NCBI GenBank assembly: GCA_947372865.1
Contig: CANBVJ010000002.1
Location: forward strand, 1 to 64,000
Direction of reading: 5' to 3'
DNA: 64,000 nucleotides
DNA from: Comamonadaceae bacterium
Lineage (GTDB): Bacteria; Pseudomonadota; Gammaproteobacteria; Burkholderiales; Burkholderiaceae_C
Shown: one piece after another, positions 1 through 8,562 of the stretch
Layout of the letters: each line of letters begins with the position of its first letter
How positions within the stretch are numbered: position 1 is the stretch's first letter
Translations under genes and position numbers: made by a program
The notes under the pieces: generated by a model
Told to the model about the DNA's origin: nothing
The model's database searches: none
What the model saw: the letters and a program-made list of their open reading frames with translations, nothing else

Positions 1-116
1 CAAATGGCCATGCGAGCGGCTTGCTTTTCGCCGCGCGCGGTGAGCGAACGCTCCATGTCGTTGCATCCTTCTTGCCACTCTTGCGCTTCGGCGTGCCGCC
101 ACAAAATCAAGTCCAT
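1..116 (-). CDS. sixA: Phosphohistidine phosphatase SixA, 5' part only
   Basis: This CDS is cut by the left window edge and is absent from the ORF track as a minus-strand gene. Reading the complement from the ATG at 116 gives MDLILWRHAEAQEWQE and about 38 codons. The N-terminal RHAEA is the phospho-accepting RHG-type motif of the histidine phosphatase superfamily, and MDLILWRHAEAE is typical of SixA, which removes phosphate from phosphohistidine on Hpt domains. It starts 5 bp after the ppk1 stop, so the two are probably cotranscribed. The plus-strand ORF at 4-219 is its shadow. The family call is firm; the substrate is inferred and the remainder of the protein is unseen. Confidence 0.8.
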   Translation of the reverse strand, partial: MDLILWRHAEAQEWQEGCNDMERSLTARGEKQAARMAI

Positions 117-121
117 GCTTG

Positions 122-2257
122 CTAGCCCGCGGTGGTACTGCGTGGGGAAGTGGCTACACCGTGCAATGCCATCAAAGCCTCTTGGGCGCCGTGCACTTCG
201 GCGCTGCCATCGGCATTGACGCGCTGGTAATGGCCGTTGGCTTGCAGGCTCCAGGCGTCTTTGGTGTCGCACAAATAGGCGGTCAGGCATTCGTCCACTA
301 TGCGTTGTCGAATGCGCGCATCGGTCACTGGCCAGGCAATTTCTACCCGGCGCAGCATGTTGCGGTTCATCCAGTCGGCACTGGACAAATACAGCTCGTC
401 CTCTTGGCCAATGCGAAAGTAAAACACCCGTGAATGCTCCAGCATGCGGCCAATCACCGAGCGCACGCGGATGTTGTCGGTCCAGCCCGGCACTTGCGCG
501 GGCAGCATACAAGCGCCGCGCACGATCAGGTCGATCTGCACACCTTGCTGCCCTGCTTTGATGAGGGCGTGCATCAAAGCCTCGTCGGTAAGCGCATTCA
601 TTTTGACGACGATGCGGGTGTCTTTTTGCAGCGCTGCCGCCTGAGCGACTTGCTCAATTTTTTCGATCAAACGGCGGTGCAAATAAAAGGGCGCCACCCA
701 CAGGCGCTGCATGCGCGGCAGCTTGATTTGGCTGGCCACATTCAAAAACACATTGTCGATGTCAGCGGTGAGTGCCGGGTCGGCCGTGAGGTAGCTAAAG
801 TCGGTATAGAGTTTGGCGGTGCGCGGGTTGTAGTTGCCGGTAGACAAGTGGGCATAGCGTTTGAGTGAGCGGCCTTCGCGCCGCGTGACCAGTAGCATTT
901 TGGCGTGCGTTTTCAAGCCAACAATGCCGTAGACCACCTGCGCGCCAATCGACTCCAACATCTCGGCCCAGTTGATATTGGCCTCTTCGTCAAAGCGGGC
1001 CTTGAGCTCCACCACGACCGTCACCTCTTTGCCCTTGCGCACTGCTTCGCGCAGCAAGTCCATCATCGTGGAGTCGGTGCCGGCGCGGTAAATTGTCTGT
1101 TTGATGGCCAGCACGTCAGGGTCGTTGACGGCGGCTCGCAAAAAAGCCAGCACGCCATCAAAGCTTTCATACGGCTGGTGGAAAACGACGTCGCTATGTT
1201 TAAGCTGCTCAAAGACATTGACTGCCAGGTCCATCTGCCGGGGAAAGCAGGGTTTGTAAGGTGCAAAGCACAAGTCCGGGCGGTCCAGCAGGTCAATCAT
1301 CTGCGTCAGGCGCACCAGGTTGACCGGACCGGAAACGCGAAACAAGGATAGCTCGGGCAAATCAAACTGCTTGAGCAAAAAGTGCGAAAGGTGTTCCGAG
1401 CAACCCGACGACACTTCCAGGCGTACCGCCTCGCCGTAGTGGCGGTGCACCAGGCCCTGGCGCAACGCGGTGCGCAGGTTTTGCACATCGTCCTCGTCCA
1501 CCGCCAGGTCCGAGTGGCGTGTGACGCGGAACTGCGAAAACTGCCCGACCGTGCGACCCAAAAAAAGTTCGTTCAAGTGCGCGCGTATCACGCTGGTCAG
1601 GGCCACGAACACCGCTTTGCCACCCGCGAGTTTGTCAGGCAAGCGGATGATGCGCGGCAACACGCGCGGCACCTTAACGATGGCGATTTCATTGCTGCGG
1701 CCAAAAGCGTCGTGGCCGCCCAGGCGCACGATAAAGTTCAGCGCCTTGTTAGCCACCTGCGGAAACGGATGCGCCGGATCCAGCCCGACCGGGATAAGGA
1801 GCGGGCGCACTTCGCGCAGGAAATACTGCTTGACCCACAGGCGCTGCGCCGCATTGCGGTCACCGTGCGAGATGATCCTGACGCCGTTTTGCTCCAGCGC
1901 AGGCAACAAGGACTCGTTGTACAGCGCATATTGGCGATGCACCAGTTGGTGCAAGGCCACTGACAGGCGCTGGAAGGATTCAACCGTATAGGTACCGTCC
2001 CGGTCGTCGGCGCGCTTGGCCGTGAGGTGGGGCTCGGCGCGCACTTCAAAGAACTCATCCAGATTCGACGAGACGATGCACAAGTAGCGCAAGCGCTCGA
2101 GCACCGGAACGTCAGGGCGCGCTGCCCAACTGAACACCCGCTCGTTAAACGCCACCAGGCTGTGGTCGCGGTCCAGCAGATGGCTGCGCCCGGCGTCGTG
2201 AAAGGCCTTGGACGTCGTCCAATGCGACACGCTGTCTGAAGAACCATGAACCGTCAT
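122..2257 (-). CDS. ppk1: Polyphosphate kinase 1
   Basis: Reversibly polymerises the gamma-phosphate of ATP into inorganic polyphosphate, at the membrane. About 711 residues, normal for PPK1. The N-terminal domain has SSNLDEFFEVR. The two phospholipase-D-like catalytic domains follow: the autophosphorylated histidine lies in GLKTHAKMLLV (about residue 451) and the second conserved histidine in LEHSRVFYF (about 607), with VRGACMLPAQVPG between. The track start at 2266 is a GTG; the ATG at 2257 is preferred, though neither has a strong Shine-Dalgarno. The gene is upstream of sixA and downstream of an acyltransferase gene on the same strand, 187 bp away, so it may have its own promoter. No ppx is visible in the window. 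Confidence 0.95.
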   Translation of the reverse strand: MTVHGSSDSVSHWTTSKAFHDAGRSHLLDRDHSLVAFNERVFSWAARPDVPVLERLRYLCIVSSNLDEFFEVRAEPHLTAKRADDRDGTYTVESFQRLSVALHQLVHRQYALYNESLLPALEQNGVRIISHGDRNAAQRLWVKQYFLREVRPLLIPVGLDPAHPFPQVANKALNFIVRLGGHDAFGRSNEIAIVKVPRVLPRIIRLPDKLAGGKAVFVALTSVIRAHLNELFLGRTVGQFSQFRVTRHSDLAVDEDDVQNLRTALRQGLVHRHYGEAVRLEVSSGCSEHLSHFLLKQFDLPELSLFRVSGPVNLVRLTQMIDLLDRPDLCFAPYKPCFPRQMDLAVNVFEQLKHSDVVFHQPYESFDGVLAFLRAAVNDPDVLAIKQTIYRAGTDSTMMDLLREAVRKGKEVTVVVELKARFDEEANINWAEMLESIGAQVVYGIVGLKTHAKMLLVTRREGRSLKRYAHLSTGNYNPRTAKLYTDFSYLTADPALTADIDNVFLNVASQIKLPRMQRLWVAPFYLHRRLIEKIEQVAQAAALQKDTRIVVKMNALTDEALMHALIKAGQQGVQIDLIVRGACMLPAQVPGWTDNIRVRSVIGRMLEHSRVFYFRIGQEDELYLSSADWMNRNMLRRVEIAWPVTDARIRQRIVDECLTAYLCDTKDAWSLQANGHYQRVNADGSAEVHGAQEALMALHGVATSPRSTTAG

Positions 2258-2444
2258 GAAACCCACTTTCGAACACTATTGCAAGCCGTCCACTGTAAGC
2301 CGCCAAGCCTTGGCACGACCACACAAGCATCAAAGAACATTGAAATAAAAACTAAAACTTTTGCTTAACTGCGCAGCTCCTCTGCAGGCGGCCAGGCCAA
2401 CGCCAGAACGCGTGTCGCCGCAGACCCATCCTTGGCGCACGCAG

Positions 2445-3281
2445 TCAGGTACCGAGAAAATGCTTTCGGTAGCGTGCAGGCATGTCAGCCAGACGCATCA
2501 TCATAGGCAGGTCGGCTGAGTTGAAATCGGGATCCCAGGCCGGAGCGCCGAGAACTTTGGCACCCAGGCGCAAATAGCCCTTGATCAAGGCCGGCGGCTC
2601 CACAGCGAGATTCAGGTCCAGGCGATCTAAAGGCAAGGGCAAGCGCGGGCGCACCTGGTGTTCAATCGGGGCCAAATGTGTGGCCTGCAACTGGTGCCAG
2701 ATGCTGGCGGCGGCGTCACCGCACACCATGCCCTTGTGCAACATAGGAATGCTGGCGCAGCCGATCATGGTATCGAGTTGGTTGCGTGCCATGAACTCGG
2801 CCAAGGCGCTCCACAAGGCCAGGATCACGCCGCCATGGCGGTGGTCGGGATGCACACAACTGCGGCCCAGCTCAACCATGCGTTCACGCAGGCTGCGCAG
2901 CCGGGTCAGGTCAAACTCGGTGTCGCTGTAGGTGCTGCCCACGCGTTTTGCCTGCACCGGCGTGAGCACGCGGTAGGTGCCTATCACCTGCGCGGTGGCG
3001 CTGTCGCGCACCAGCAGGTGCTCGCAGTAGTTATCAAACAAGTCAATGTCGTGGCCGGGCAGCGGCGAGTTCAGACGCGCGCCCATTTCTCCGGCGAACA
3101 CCTCGTAGCGCAGTCGCTGCGCGGCGCGCACTTCGTCTTGGTGGCGCGCCCAGGACACGGTAATGCCACCTGGCGCTGGCCGTGCTGGCCGAGCCGTAAC
3201 ACCTGCAAGCGTAATCGGCATGTGCGACGCGATCCGCTCTTGTGCGACTCCAAAACTGCGCGATTGGCCCGAATATTCCAT
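2445..3281 (-). CDS. olsB: GNAT-family N-acyltransferase, OlsB-like
   Basis: 278 residues with the acyl-ACP-dependent GNAT fold of OlsB-type proteins: RLRYEVFAGEMGA near residue 56, ELGRSCVHPDHRHGG near 137 and a late MLHKGM segment. OlsB adds a 3-hydroxyacyl chain to ornithine, the first step of ornithine lipid synthesis; the same fold is often labelled putative hemolysin. The ATG at 3281 has GGAG six bases upstream, which supports this start over the internal Met at 3221. No OlsA (PlsC-type O-acyltransferase) gene is adjacent, so the ornithine-lipid role is inferred from family only. The gene is divergent from the Nudix gene. Confidence 0.7.
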   Translation of the reverse strand: MEYSGQSRSFGVAQERIASHMPITLAGVTARPARPAPGGITVSWARHQDEVRAAQRLRYEVFAGEMGARLNSPLPGHDIDLFDNYCEHLLVRDSATAQVIGTYRVLTPVQAKRVGSTYSDTEFDLTRLRSLRERMVELGRSCVHPDHRHGGVILALWSALAEFMARNQLDTMIGCASIPMLHKGMVCGDAAASIWHQLQATHLAPIEHQVRPRLPLPLDRLDLNLAVEPPALIKGYLRLGAKVLGAPAWDPDFNSADLPMMMRLADMPARYRKHFLGT

Positions 3282-3496
3282 ACATCACTCCATCCATGCA
3301 GCAGCGCTGCGATAGTCTGGAAGTGTGCAAAATCACCATGACAAAAATAAGTCTGAATGGTGAAAAATTTTTTAAATTCCGCTGCACTGCGCTTGATTCG
3401 CGCGTCACGGTGCTGACGGCTACTCTGACTATCATGCAGCTCGGCGCGTTCCTAAATTTCCTGCCTGCGCCATGAGCACACCCGTCCTTGATTGAA

Positions 3497-4366
3497 ATGC
3501 CCCTGACCATTCCCGCCGCGCAAGTCCGTGCATTTGCGGCCGCACTCGCAGCCCCAGAACGTCTCGCCCTGGAAACGCTTTGGGGGAACGCGCGGCAAAA
3601 ACCGCCCGTGGACTGCGTCACGCTGCGCTGCGGCGCGCAAATACTCGGGCAGCTGTCACCCGACCACGCCCGTGCACTTGCGGCGGTGCTGCCTCACTGC
3701 GTTTTTCAAGAGGGCGCGCTACTGTGGGACGCCGCACATGAAAGCCCCGTGCGCCGCAGCGCACAACTACAGGCCGCGCTGCAGCGTTTGCGCGACCAAG
3801 GCCACGTCCAAGGCTGGCGAGACGAAGCGTTTTGCTTTTGGCCAGGGGCCGACGCCAGCCCGGATGCGCAGCAAGCCGCCTTCCTGCAGATGGAGCGCGC
3901 AGGTTTTCGGTTTTTGGGGATGATGAACCACGCGGTGCACATCAACGGCTTCACATCCGACGGACGCATGTGGTGCGGCCAACGCAGTGCCAGCAAGGCC
4001 ACCGATCCGGGAATGTGGGACAACGTCACGGCCGGAGGCTTGGCTGCGAACGAGACCTTGGCCAGTTGCGCCCAGCGCGAGCTGTGGGAAGAAGCGGGTT
4101 ACCACTTACAGGGGCCAGAACAACTGGTCCCGGTCGGTCGGGTGCGCATCTCCCGCGCCACGCCCACCGGCTGGCATGACGAAATGCTGCATGTTTTTAA
4201 CCTGGCATTGCCCGCCGACTTTGTGCCCTGCAACCAGGACGGGGAGGTACAGTCCTTCGCCTGCCTGTCGGCGCCCGAAGTGATGGCGCGACTCTCCGCA
4301 GGGCAATTTACGGCAGACGCCGCCTTGGCCTTTGCACAAGGCGTCTTTCCCGCAAATCCTCCATGA
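3497..4366 (+). CDS. Nudix hydrolase with N-terminal DUF4743 domain
   Basis: About 289 residues. The C-terminal half holds a complete Nudix box, GGLAANETLASCAQRELW followed by EEAGY (about 180-202), matching GX5EX7REUXEEXG. The N-terminal half matches the DUF4743 region (also found fused to thiamin pyrophosphokinase in fungi, Tnr3), for example FRFLGMMNHAVHINGF. Family members cleave nucleoside-diphosphate-linked or thiamin-diphosphate-like compounds; the substrate here is unknown. The track start at 3488 is TTG; the ATG three codons later is more likely. The stop overlaps the next start (ATGA), so it is translationally coupled to the transporter gene. Confidence 0.8.
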   Translation: MPLTIPAAQVRAFAAALAAPERLALETLWGNARQKPPVDCVTLRCGAQILGQLSPDHARALAAVLPHCVFQEGALLWDAAHESPVRRSAQLQAALQRLRDQGHVQGWRDEAFCFWPGADASPDAQQAAFLQMERAGFRFLGMMNHAVHINGFTSDGRMWCGQRSASKATDPGMWDNVTAGGLAANETLASCAQRELWEEAGYHLQGPEQLVPVGRVRISRATPTGWHDEMLHVFNLALPADFVPCNQDGEVQSFACLSAPEVMARLSAGQFTADAALAFAQGVFPANPP

Positions 4367-5388
4367 ACGCATCCAAACAAACCATTCCCGGCGACACCTA
4401 TGGCGCCGACCAGCACGGCTTGATCTGCGGCTTTGTATTCGGGCCCGATGGCGTTGGGCACACCCTGGGTACTGAGCAGGCCTTGCAGTGGCTGGCGCTG
4501 CCTGCGCAGCAGAGCGGCTTTGTCTGGCTGCATTTCAACCTGGCCCAGGTCAATGCCGAAAAGTGGCTGCGCCAGCACCTGGCCTTATCTGACGTTTTTT
4601 ATGAAACCCTGCGCGAGGCCTCGCGCTCGACCCGGGTGGAGCTCGATGACGGCACGCTGGTGGCCGTGGTCAACGATGTCCATTACGACTTTTCCTTCGA
4701 GCCCTCCGATATTTCCACGTTGTGGCTGTCGGTGAGCGAAAAGCTGATCGTCACCGCCCGCATGCAGCCGCTGCGCTCGGTGGACCGCCTGCGCGACGCC
4801 GTGCGCCGGGGCGCGCCCATCGCCTCATCGGTGGCGCTGCTGGTGCATCTGATGCACGACCAAGGCGACGTGCTGGCCAATATCGTGCGTGAAATCACCA
4901 CCCGCATCGACACCATTGAGGACAAGCTGCTGGCCGGCCGGCTGGAAACCAAACGCGCCGACCTGGGCGTGTCGCGCCGCCTGCTGGTACGGTTGCAGCG
5001 CCTGCTCGCGCCCGAGCCCGCCGCCCTGTTTCGCCTGCTCAAAAAACCCCCAGCATGGATCAGCGAGGCGGATATCGAAGACCTGCACCAATCGTCTGAA
5101 GAGTTCAACGTGGCGCTCAGCGACATGGCGGCCCTGCAAGAACGCATCAAGCTGCTGCAAGAAGAAATTGCCGGGCGTGTGGCCGAGGCCAATAACCGCA
5201 GCCTGTTTGTGCTGACGGTGGTTACTGTGATGGCGCTGCCCATCAACATCATCGCCGGCCTTTTGGGTATGAACGTGGGCGGCATTCCGCTGGCCGATCA
5301 CCCGGCGGGCTTTTGGATCGTGGTGGCGGTGATCGTCAGCTTTACCGCCGTGGCGGCCTGGATCGTATTCCGCAAGGACCGGGACTAG
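4363..5388 (+). CDS. zntB: CorA/ZntB-family metal transporter
   Basis: 341 residues with the family layout: a soluble alpha/beta N-terminal funnel, a long helix (about 160-280) and two C-terminal membrane spans, LFVLTVVTVMALPINIIAGL and the helix starting GFWIVVAVIV. The pore signature GMN is present as LLGMNVGG, followed by a short loop. It has the compact ZntB-like form; ZntB moves Zn2+ and CorA moves Mg2+ or Co2+, and sequence alone does not settle the ion. It overlaps the Nudix gene by 4 bp. The plus strand has no clear terminator after it; the hairpin downstream has its T-run on the opposite strand. Confidence 0.8.
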   Translation: MNASKQTIPGDTYGADQHGLICGFVFGPDGVGHTLGTEQALQWLALPAQQSGFVWLHFNLAQVNAEKWLRQHLALSDVFYETLREASRSTRVELDDGTLVAVVNDVHYDFSFEPSDISTLWLSVSEKLIVTARMQPLRSVDRLRDAVRRGAPIASSVALLVHLMHDQGDVLANIVREITTRIDTIEDKLLAGRLETKRADLGVSRRLLVRLQRLLAPEPAALFRLLKKPPAWISEADIEDLHQSSEEFNVALSDMAALQERIKLLQEEIAGRVAEANNRSLFVLTVVTVMALPINIIAGLLGMNVGGIPLADHPAGFWIVVAVIVSFTAVAAWIVFRKDRD

Positions 5389-5395
5389 CGCGGGC

Positions 5396-5432
5396 AAAAA
5401 AAAGGCCGCTGGCACCCATGGGCGCCAGCGGC
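5396..5432 (-). terminator. Intrinsic terminator of the metallophosphoesterase gene
   Basis: A perfect 9-bp stem (GCCGCTGGC/GCCAGCGGC) with an 11-nt loop, followed on the minus strand by eight T residues. It lies 17 bp beyond the stop of the minus-strand phosphoesterase gene and just after the stop of the plus-strand transporter gene. Confidence 0.85.
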
Positions 5433-5449
5433 TCGGTGCCAGTGCCGGC

Positions 5450-6460
5450 TTAGGGCTGGCGAACGATCACCGGCTGGATAGTAAACACCTGGTCTGAGGC
5501 AGCATCCACCGTCACGCGCACCCAATGCAAGCTGGGGCTGCCAAAGGTTTGCAGGCGGGTGAAGTTGGGCAGCAGCTTGGTAGGGCTGTACAAGGGCTTG
5601 TCCATCTTGAAGAAGTGCGTGTCACCGTGCACAAACAAGACCTGGCCTTTGAACTGCTCGGTTTGCGCCGTCAGCTTGGACATGAAATTGCGAAACCCGC
5701 TGAAGGCCGGGTCCAGGCTTTCGTTCACTTCTTCGGTCTCGGGCCAGTCAAAGCCGGGGTCGCCTTGGGTGACCACCACAATGCCAGCGGCTTTTTGGGC
5801 CTTGGCGGCTTCGAATGAGGCCACCATCCAGCCCACGTTGGCCGTATCGCGTTCCAGGTATTCCGCATTGGCCGCGTCGCACTGGGCGTTGTCGCGGGCG
5901 CTCTTGCTTTTGCATTCCTTTTCGGTCATCACCACGTTGTTGTTGCTGCCGGGCTGGTTGATGCCGACAAACACCACGCCACCATGGCTAAAGCGCGTGT
6001 TTTCCACAAACTTCTCGCCCAGCTTGCCCTGGTGCTCCAAGGGCAATGTGGTCTGGCCCAGGCTGTTGGCGGTGGGAAACATCACCTTGCGGATGTGCGC
6101 CAGTCGCTCCAGCGTATCAAAGCCACCGTTATTGCTGCGGTGGCAATCGGTCCACTCGTTGTCGCCGGGCACATAAACCACGGGCTTGACCAGCGTGTTG
6201 AACATTTTGAGCGCGTCGGTATAAACCTCATCGGTGCATTTGGAGCTACCGTCCTTGATGTCACCGTCGTACAGCGAAAACAAGATGTCCGACTGGTTGA
6301 TGCTTTGCAACACAGCGGGCAACTTGGGGTCGTCGCCCGCTTTTTTGTAGGGCATATCACCCCACAGGCCAAAACTAAAGGGCTTGGCCGTTTGCGCAGC
6401 ACAGGGGCCCGCTAGCAGAGCCAAGGACACCAAAGACAAAGCGGCAATCCGAACGAACAT
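5450..6460 (-). CDS. Secreted calcineurin-like metallophosphoesterase
   Basis: About 336 residues with an N-terminal signal peptide (hydrophobic LSLVSLALLAGPCAAQ, cleavage after Ala). Metal-binding motifs of the calcineurin-type phosphoesterase fold are visible in order: GLWGDMPY, SLYDGDIKDG, VPGDNEWTDC and a late HGDTHFF, giving the usual Asp, Asp, Asn and His ligands. Several cysteines (SSKC, DCHR, KECK, QCDA) suit a periplasmic disulfide-bonded enzyme. The track start at 6472 is TTG; the ATG at 6460 has GGAG seven bases upstream and is preferred. The substrate is unknown. Its divergent partner is a porin, with Pho-box-like repeats between, which suggests phosphate acquisition (inference). 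Confidence 0.75.
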   Translation of the reverse strand: MFVRIAALSLVSLALLAGPCAAQTAKPFSFGLWGDMPYKKAGDDPKLPAVLQSINQSDILFSLYDGDIKDGSSKCTDEVYTDALKMFNTLVKPVVYVPGDNEWTDCHRSNNGGFDTLERLAHIRKVMFPTANSLGQTTLPLEHQGKLGEKFVENTRFSHGGVVFVGINQPGSNNNVVMTEKECKSKSARDNAQCDAANAEYLERDTANVGWMVASFEAAKAQKAAGIVVVTQGDPGFDWPETEEVNESLDPAFSGFRNFMSKLTAQTEQFKGQVLFVHGDTHFFKMDKPLYSPTKLLPNFTRLQTFGSPSLHWVRVTVDAASDQVFTIQPVIVRQP

Positions 6461-6506
6461 AAATAGCTCCAAGAGTGAAAAGACCGCTCAACGCTAAACC
6501 CCCTTT

Positions 6507-6524
6507 GTGACCGCGTGATGACCC
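6507..6524 (-). promoter_or_regulatory. Possible PhoB box upstream of the metallophosphoesterase
   Basis: On the minus strand GGGTCATCACGCGGTCAC contains two GTCA cores exactly 11 bp apart, as in the Pho box layout (two CTGTCAT units with a 4-bp gap). Each unit matches about five of seven positions. It is about 47 bp upstream of the proposed ATG. Binding is inferred. Confidence 0.35.
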
Positions 6525-6572
6525 AGACGTTGGTGCAACACAAACCGTTCCATTGCCGCAACAGCGTAAAAG

Positions 6573-6603
6573 CTTCACGAAAAATTCACGGGATCGTCAC
6601 CCA
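6573..6603 (+). promoter_or_regulatory. Three 11-bp-spaced TCAC repeats upstream of the porin
   Basis: TCAC occurs at 6575, 6586 and 6597, an exact 11-bp period on one face of the helix (TTCAC, TTCAC, GTCAC). This resembles an extended PhoB site. It ends about 90 bp upstream of the porin ATG. The flanking thymine-guanine positions match the Pho consensus poorly in two of the three units, so another repeat-binding response regulator is possible. Confidence 0.35.
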
Positions 6604-6691
6604 AAAATTCAACACTAGGCGCTGTCGATTCAAAACTTTTATGTTTTTTTGAATTTTGGCAATACGTTTTAACCCTTAGAAAGTCTGATCC

Positions 6692-7888
6692 ATGAAATTT
6701 ATCGCACGCAAATCCCTGTTGGCCGTCGCCGCAGGCATGACCTTGGCTTCTACCGCCTTCGCGCAAACCGCTCCTTCGGTGACCTTGTACGGTCGCATGG
6801 ACCTGGCCGTTGAGAGCGCAAACGACGGCGCATTGACCCGCACCATGCTGCAAAACTATGCATCGCGCTTTGGCATCAAGGGCGACCGCAGCTTCGGCGG
6901 CGACCTAACCGGCATTTTCCAAGTGGAAACAGCGTTTTCTCCTGAAGATGGCAAGAACCAAAACGTTTCTACCGCTACGACTGGCACCAACGCCGGCATC
7001 ACCGGCGGCTCAGCTCCCTCCGGCGGCGGCAGCATCACTGGAACTCCTTCGACCCAGTCAGTGGTCACCAAAGTCGGCACCACCACCGGTTACCTTGCCA
7101 GTCGCAATACATTTGTTGGTTTGAAGAGTCTTTCCAAGGGAACCATTCTTTTTGGAAACTATGACACACCATTGAAGTCATTGGATGGCGCAGGCCTTGC
7201 ATCCACCTTGTGGGCTGAAGGCGACGCCATGGAAGTAATCATCCATGGCAAGGGTACTAAAACGGCCGGCTCCAACTTTGACAATGTACACACCCGTCAA
7301 AACAACAATCTGGTCTACATCAGCCCCAAATTTGCGGATATCGTGGTGAAGGCCTCTTACTCGCCTGACGAAGCGCAAACCACCACTACCAACCAGCCTC
7401 TTTACAGCCTGTCTGCCGAATGGGATAACGGCACTTACAACTTCGGCCTTGCAACCCAAAAGAAAGATGTGTCTGACCAAGCGTTTGGCATGAGTGCAAC
7501 TAAAGTCACCATGGGCGCCAAAATGGGTGATTTCACCGCAGGCTTGGCATTCAGCACTCTAGACAACAACGCTGCAGCGTCTGCCAACGCACGCAAGACC
7601 AACAACTCCTTGGTGGTTTTGGGTTACACCATGGGCGCTACCGTGTTCAAGTTCAACTACGGCATGTCCGGCGAGTCGGCGGCCAATGCCAAAGACGATC
7701 TGACCATGACTTCGGTTGAAGTGGGCTACGCACTGGACAAGCAGACCACGCTGTACACCAATTACGCGCAGATCATGAACAACAGCAACGCCAAGGGTAC
7801 GTTTACTGCTGCTGATAACTTCCCAGCAGTTGGTGTGGCCGGCAACGACCCCACCGCCCTGTCTTTCGGTATTCGCTACAACTTCTGA
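6692..7888 (+). CDS. General outer-membrane porin, Omp32/OmpC-like of Burkholderiales
   Basis: 398 residues, a typical length. The signal peptide spans residues 1-24 (LLAVAAGMTLASTAFA, then QTAPSVTLYG). The mature start VTLYGRMDLAVE, alternating strand pattern, SRFGIKGDRSFGGDLTGIFQ segment and C-terminal FGIRYNF with terminal Phe are those of 16-stranded trimeric porins. An unusually Gly/Ser/Thr-rich stretch (GITGGSAPSGGGSITG, about 107-122) sits in a predicted extracellular loop. Two tandem terminators follow, consistent with strong expression. The upstream 11-bp repeats suggest control by a response regulator, possibly PhoB; the selectivity is unknown. Confidence 0.92.
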   Translation: MKFIARKSLLAVAAGMTLASTAFAQTAPSVTLYGRMDLAVESANDGALTRTMLQNYASRFGIKGDRSFGGDLTGIFQVETAFSPEDGKNQNVSTATTGTNAGITGGSAPSGGGSITGTPSTQSVVTKVGTTTGYLASRNTFVGLKSLSKGTILFGNYDTPLKSLDGAGLASTLWAEGDAMEVIIHGKGTKTAGSNFDNVHTRQNNNLVYISPKFADIVVKASYSPDEAQTTTTNQPLYSLSAEWDNGTYNFGLATQKKDVSDQAFGMSATKVTMGAKMGDFTAGLAFSTLDNNAAASANARKTNNSLVVLGYTMGATVFKFNYGMSGESAANAKDDLTMTSVEVGYALDKQTTLYTNYAQIMNNSNAKGTFTAADNFPAVGVAGNDPTALSFGIRYNF

Positions 7889-7913
7889 TAGCGGCCGACT
7901 AGGTCGGGACAAA

Positions 7914-7949
7914 GCGGCCTCTGTTACCAGAGGCCGCCCAGGTTTTTTT
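7914..7949 (+). terminator. First intrinsic terminator of the porin gene
   Basis: A 9-bp GC-rich stem (GCGGCCTCT/AGAGGCCGC) with a 6-nt loop, followed by CCAGG and seven T residues. It lies 26 bp after the porin stop. Confidence 0.85.
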
Positions 7950-7965
7950 CATTTTCCAGAGTTTT

Positions 7966-7996
7966 ACGGCCGCCTTCACAGGCGGCCGTTTTTTTT
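7966..7996 (+). terminator. Second, tandem terminator of the porin gene
   Basis: A 9-bp stem (ACGGCCGCC/GGCGGCCGT) with a 6-nt loop runs straight into eight T residues. A tandem pair protects the convergent GNAT gene from porin read-through. Confidence 0.9.
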
Positions 7997-8058
7997 GGTT
8001 TGGCAACTCCAAAACCATGCAAACCAAGGTTCGCCCGCGCAAGCACGCTAAACGGCGA

Positions 8059-8562
8059 TCAGTCCAGCCACTTCTGCAAAAACTGCGCGCTACCCGCCGC
8101 CGGGTCGAGCTGGTATTGGGCAAAGCCCAGGCGCGTATACAGGCGCAGCGCTCCCAGATTCCCAGACAAGACCTCCAAGGTCAGCTTGCAAGCACCGCGC
8201 TCCTGCGCAATGGCTTGCACCATAGTAAACATGCGCTCGGCCACGCGCTGACCCCGGTAGGCCGGCAATACCACCACGTCGTGCACATTGACCAGTGGCT
8301 TGCAGGCAAAGGTGGAGAAACCCTCAATGCAGTTGATCAGCCCCAGCGGCTGCGTCTCGTCCTCGCCCGCAAAGGCCAGCACGCTAAACGCTTGCGAGCG
8401 TGCGGCCAAACAGGCGACCAGGTTTTGTTTGGCAAAGTCGCTCAGCGGCTCAGCCCCACCCATCGGGTCTTGCGCATAGGCGTCCAGCAATTCGACCAAC
8501 ACCTGGGCGTGGCGCGGATTGGCGTAGTCGGCGCGGCAGACATGCAGCATTTGGCGACTCAT
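8059..8562 (-). CDS. GNAT-family N-acetyltransferase
   Basis: About 167 residues with the GNAT acetyl-CoA fold: [20 protein letters not shown] carries the (R/Q)GxGxA-like P-loop, and [20 protein letters not shown] is the C-terminal NxxAxxLYxxxGF motif. The acceptor is unknown. The track start at 8592 runs into glmM; the ATG at 8562 overlaps the glmM TGA by 4 bp (ATGA), fixing the start and indicating translational coupling to glmM. It is last in the folP-glmM-GNAT series and faces the porin terminators. Confidence 0.8.
   Translation of the reverse strand: MSRQMLHVCRADYANPRHAQVLVELLDAYAQDPMGGAEPLSDFAKQNLVACLAARSQAFSVLAFAGEDETQPLGLINCIEGFSTFACKPLVNVHDVVVLPAYRGQRVAERMFTMVQAIAQERGACKLTLEVLSGNLGALRLYTRLGFAQYQLDPAAGSAQFLQKWLD

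Noticed and set aside
4-219. 71-codon plus-strand ORF at the left edge
   Set aside because: Opposite strand of sixA and the ppk1 end; the minus-strand reading gives a clear SixA N terminus.
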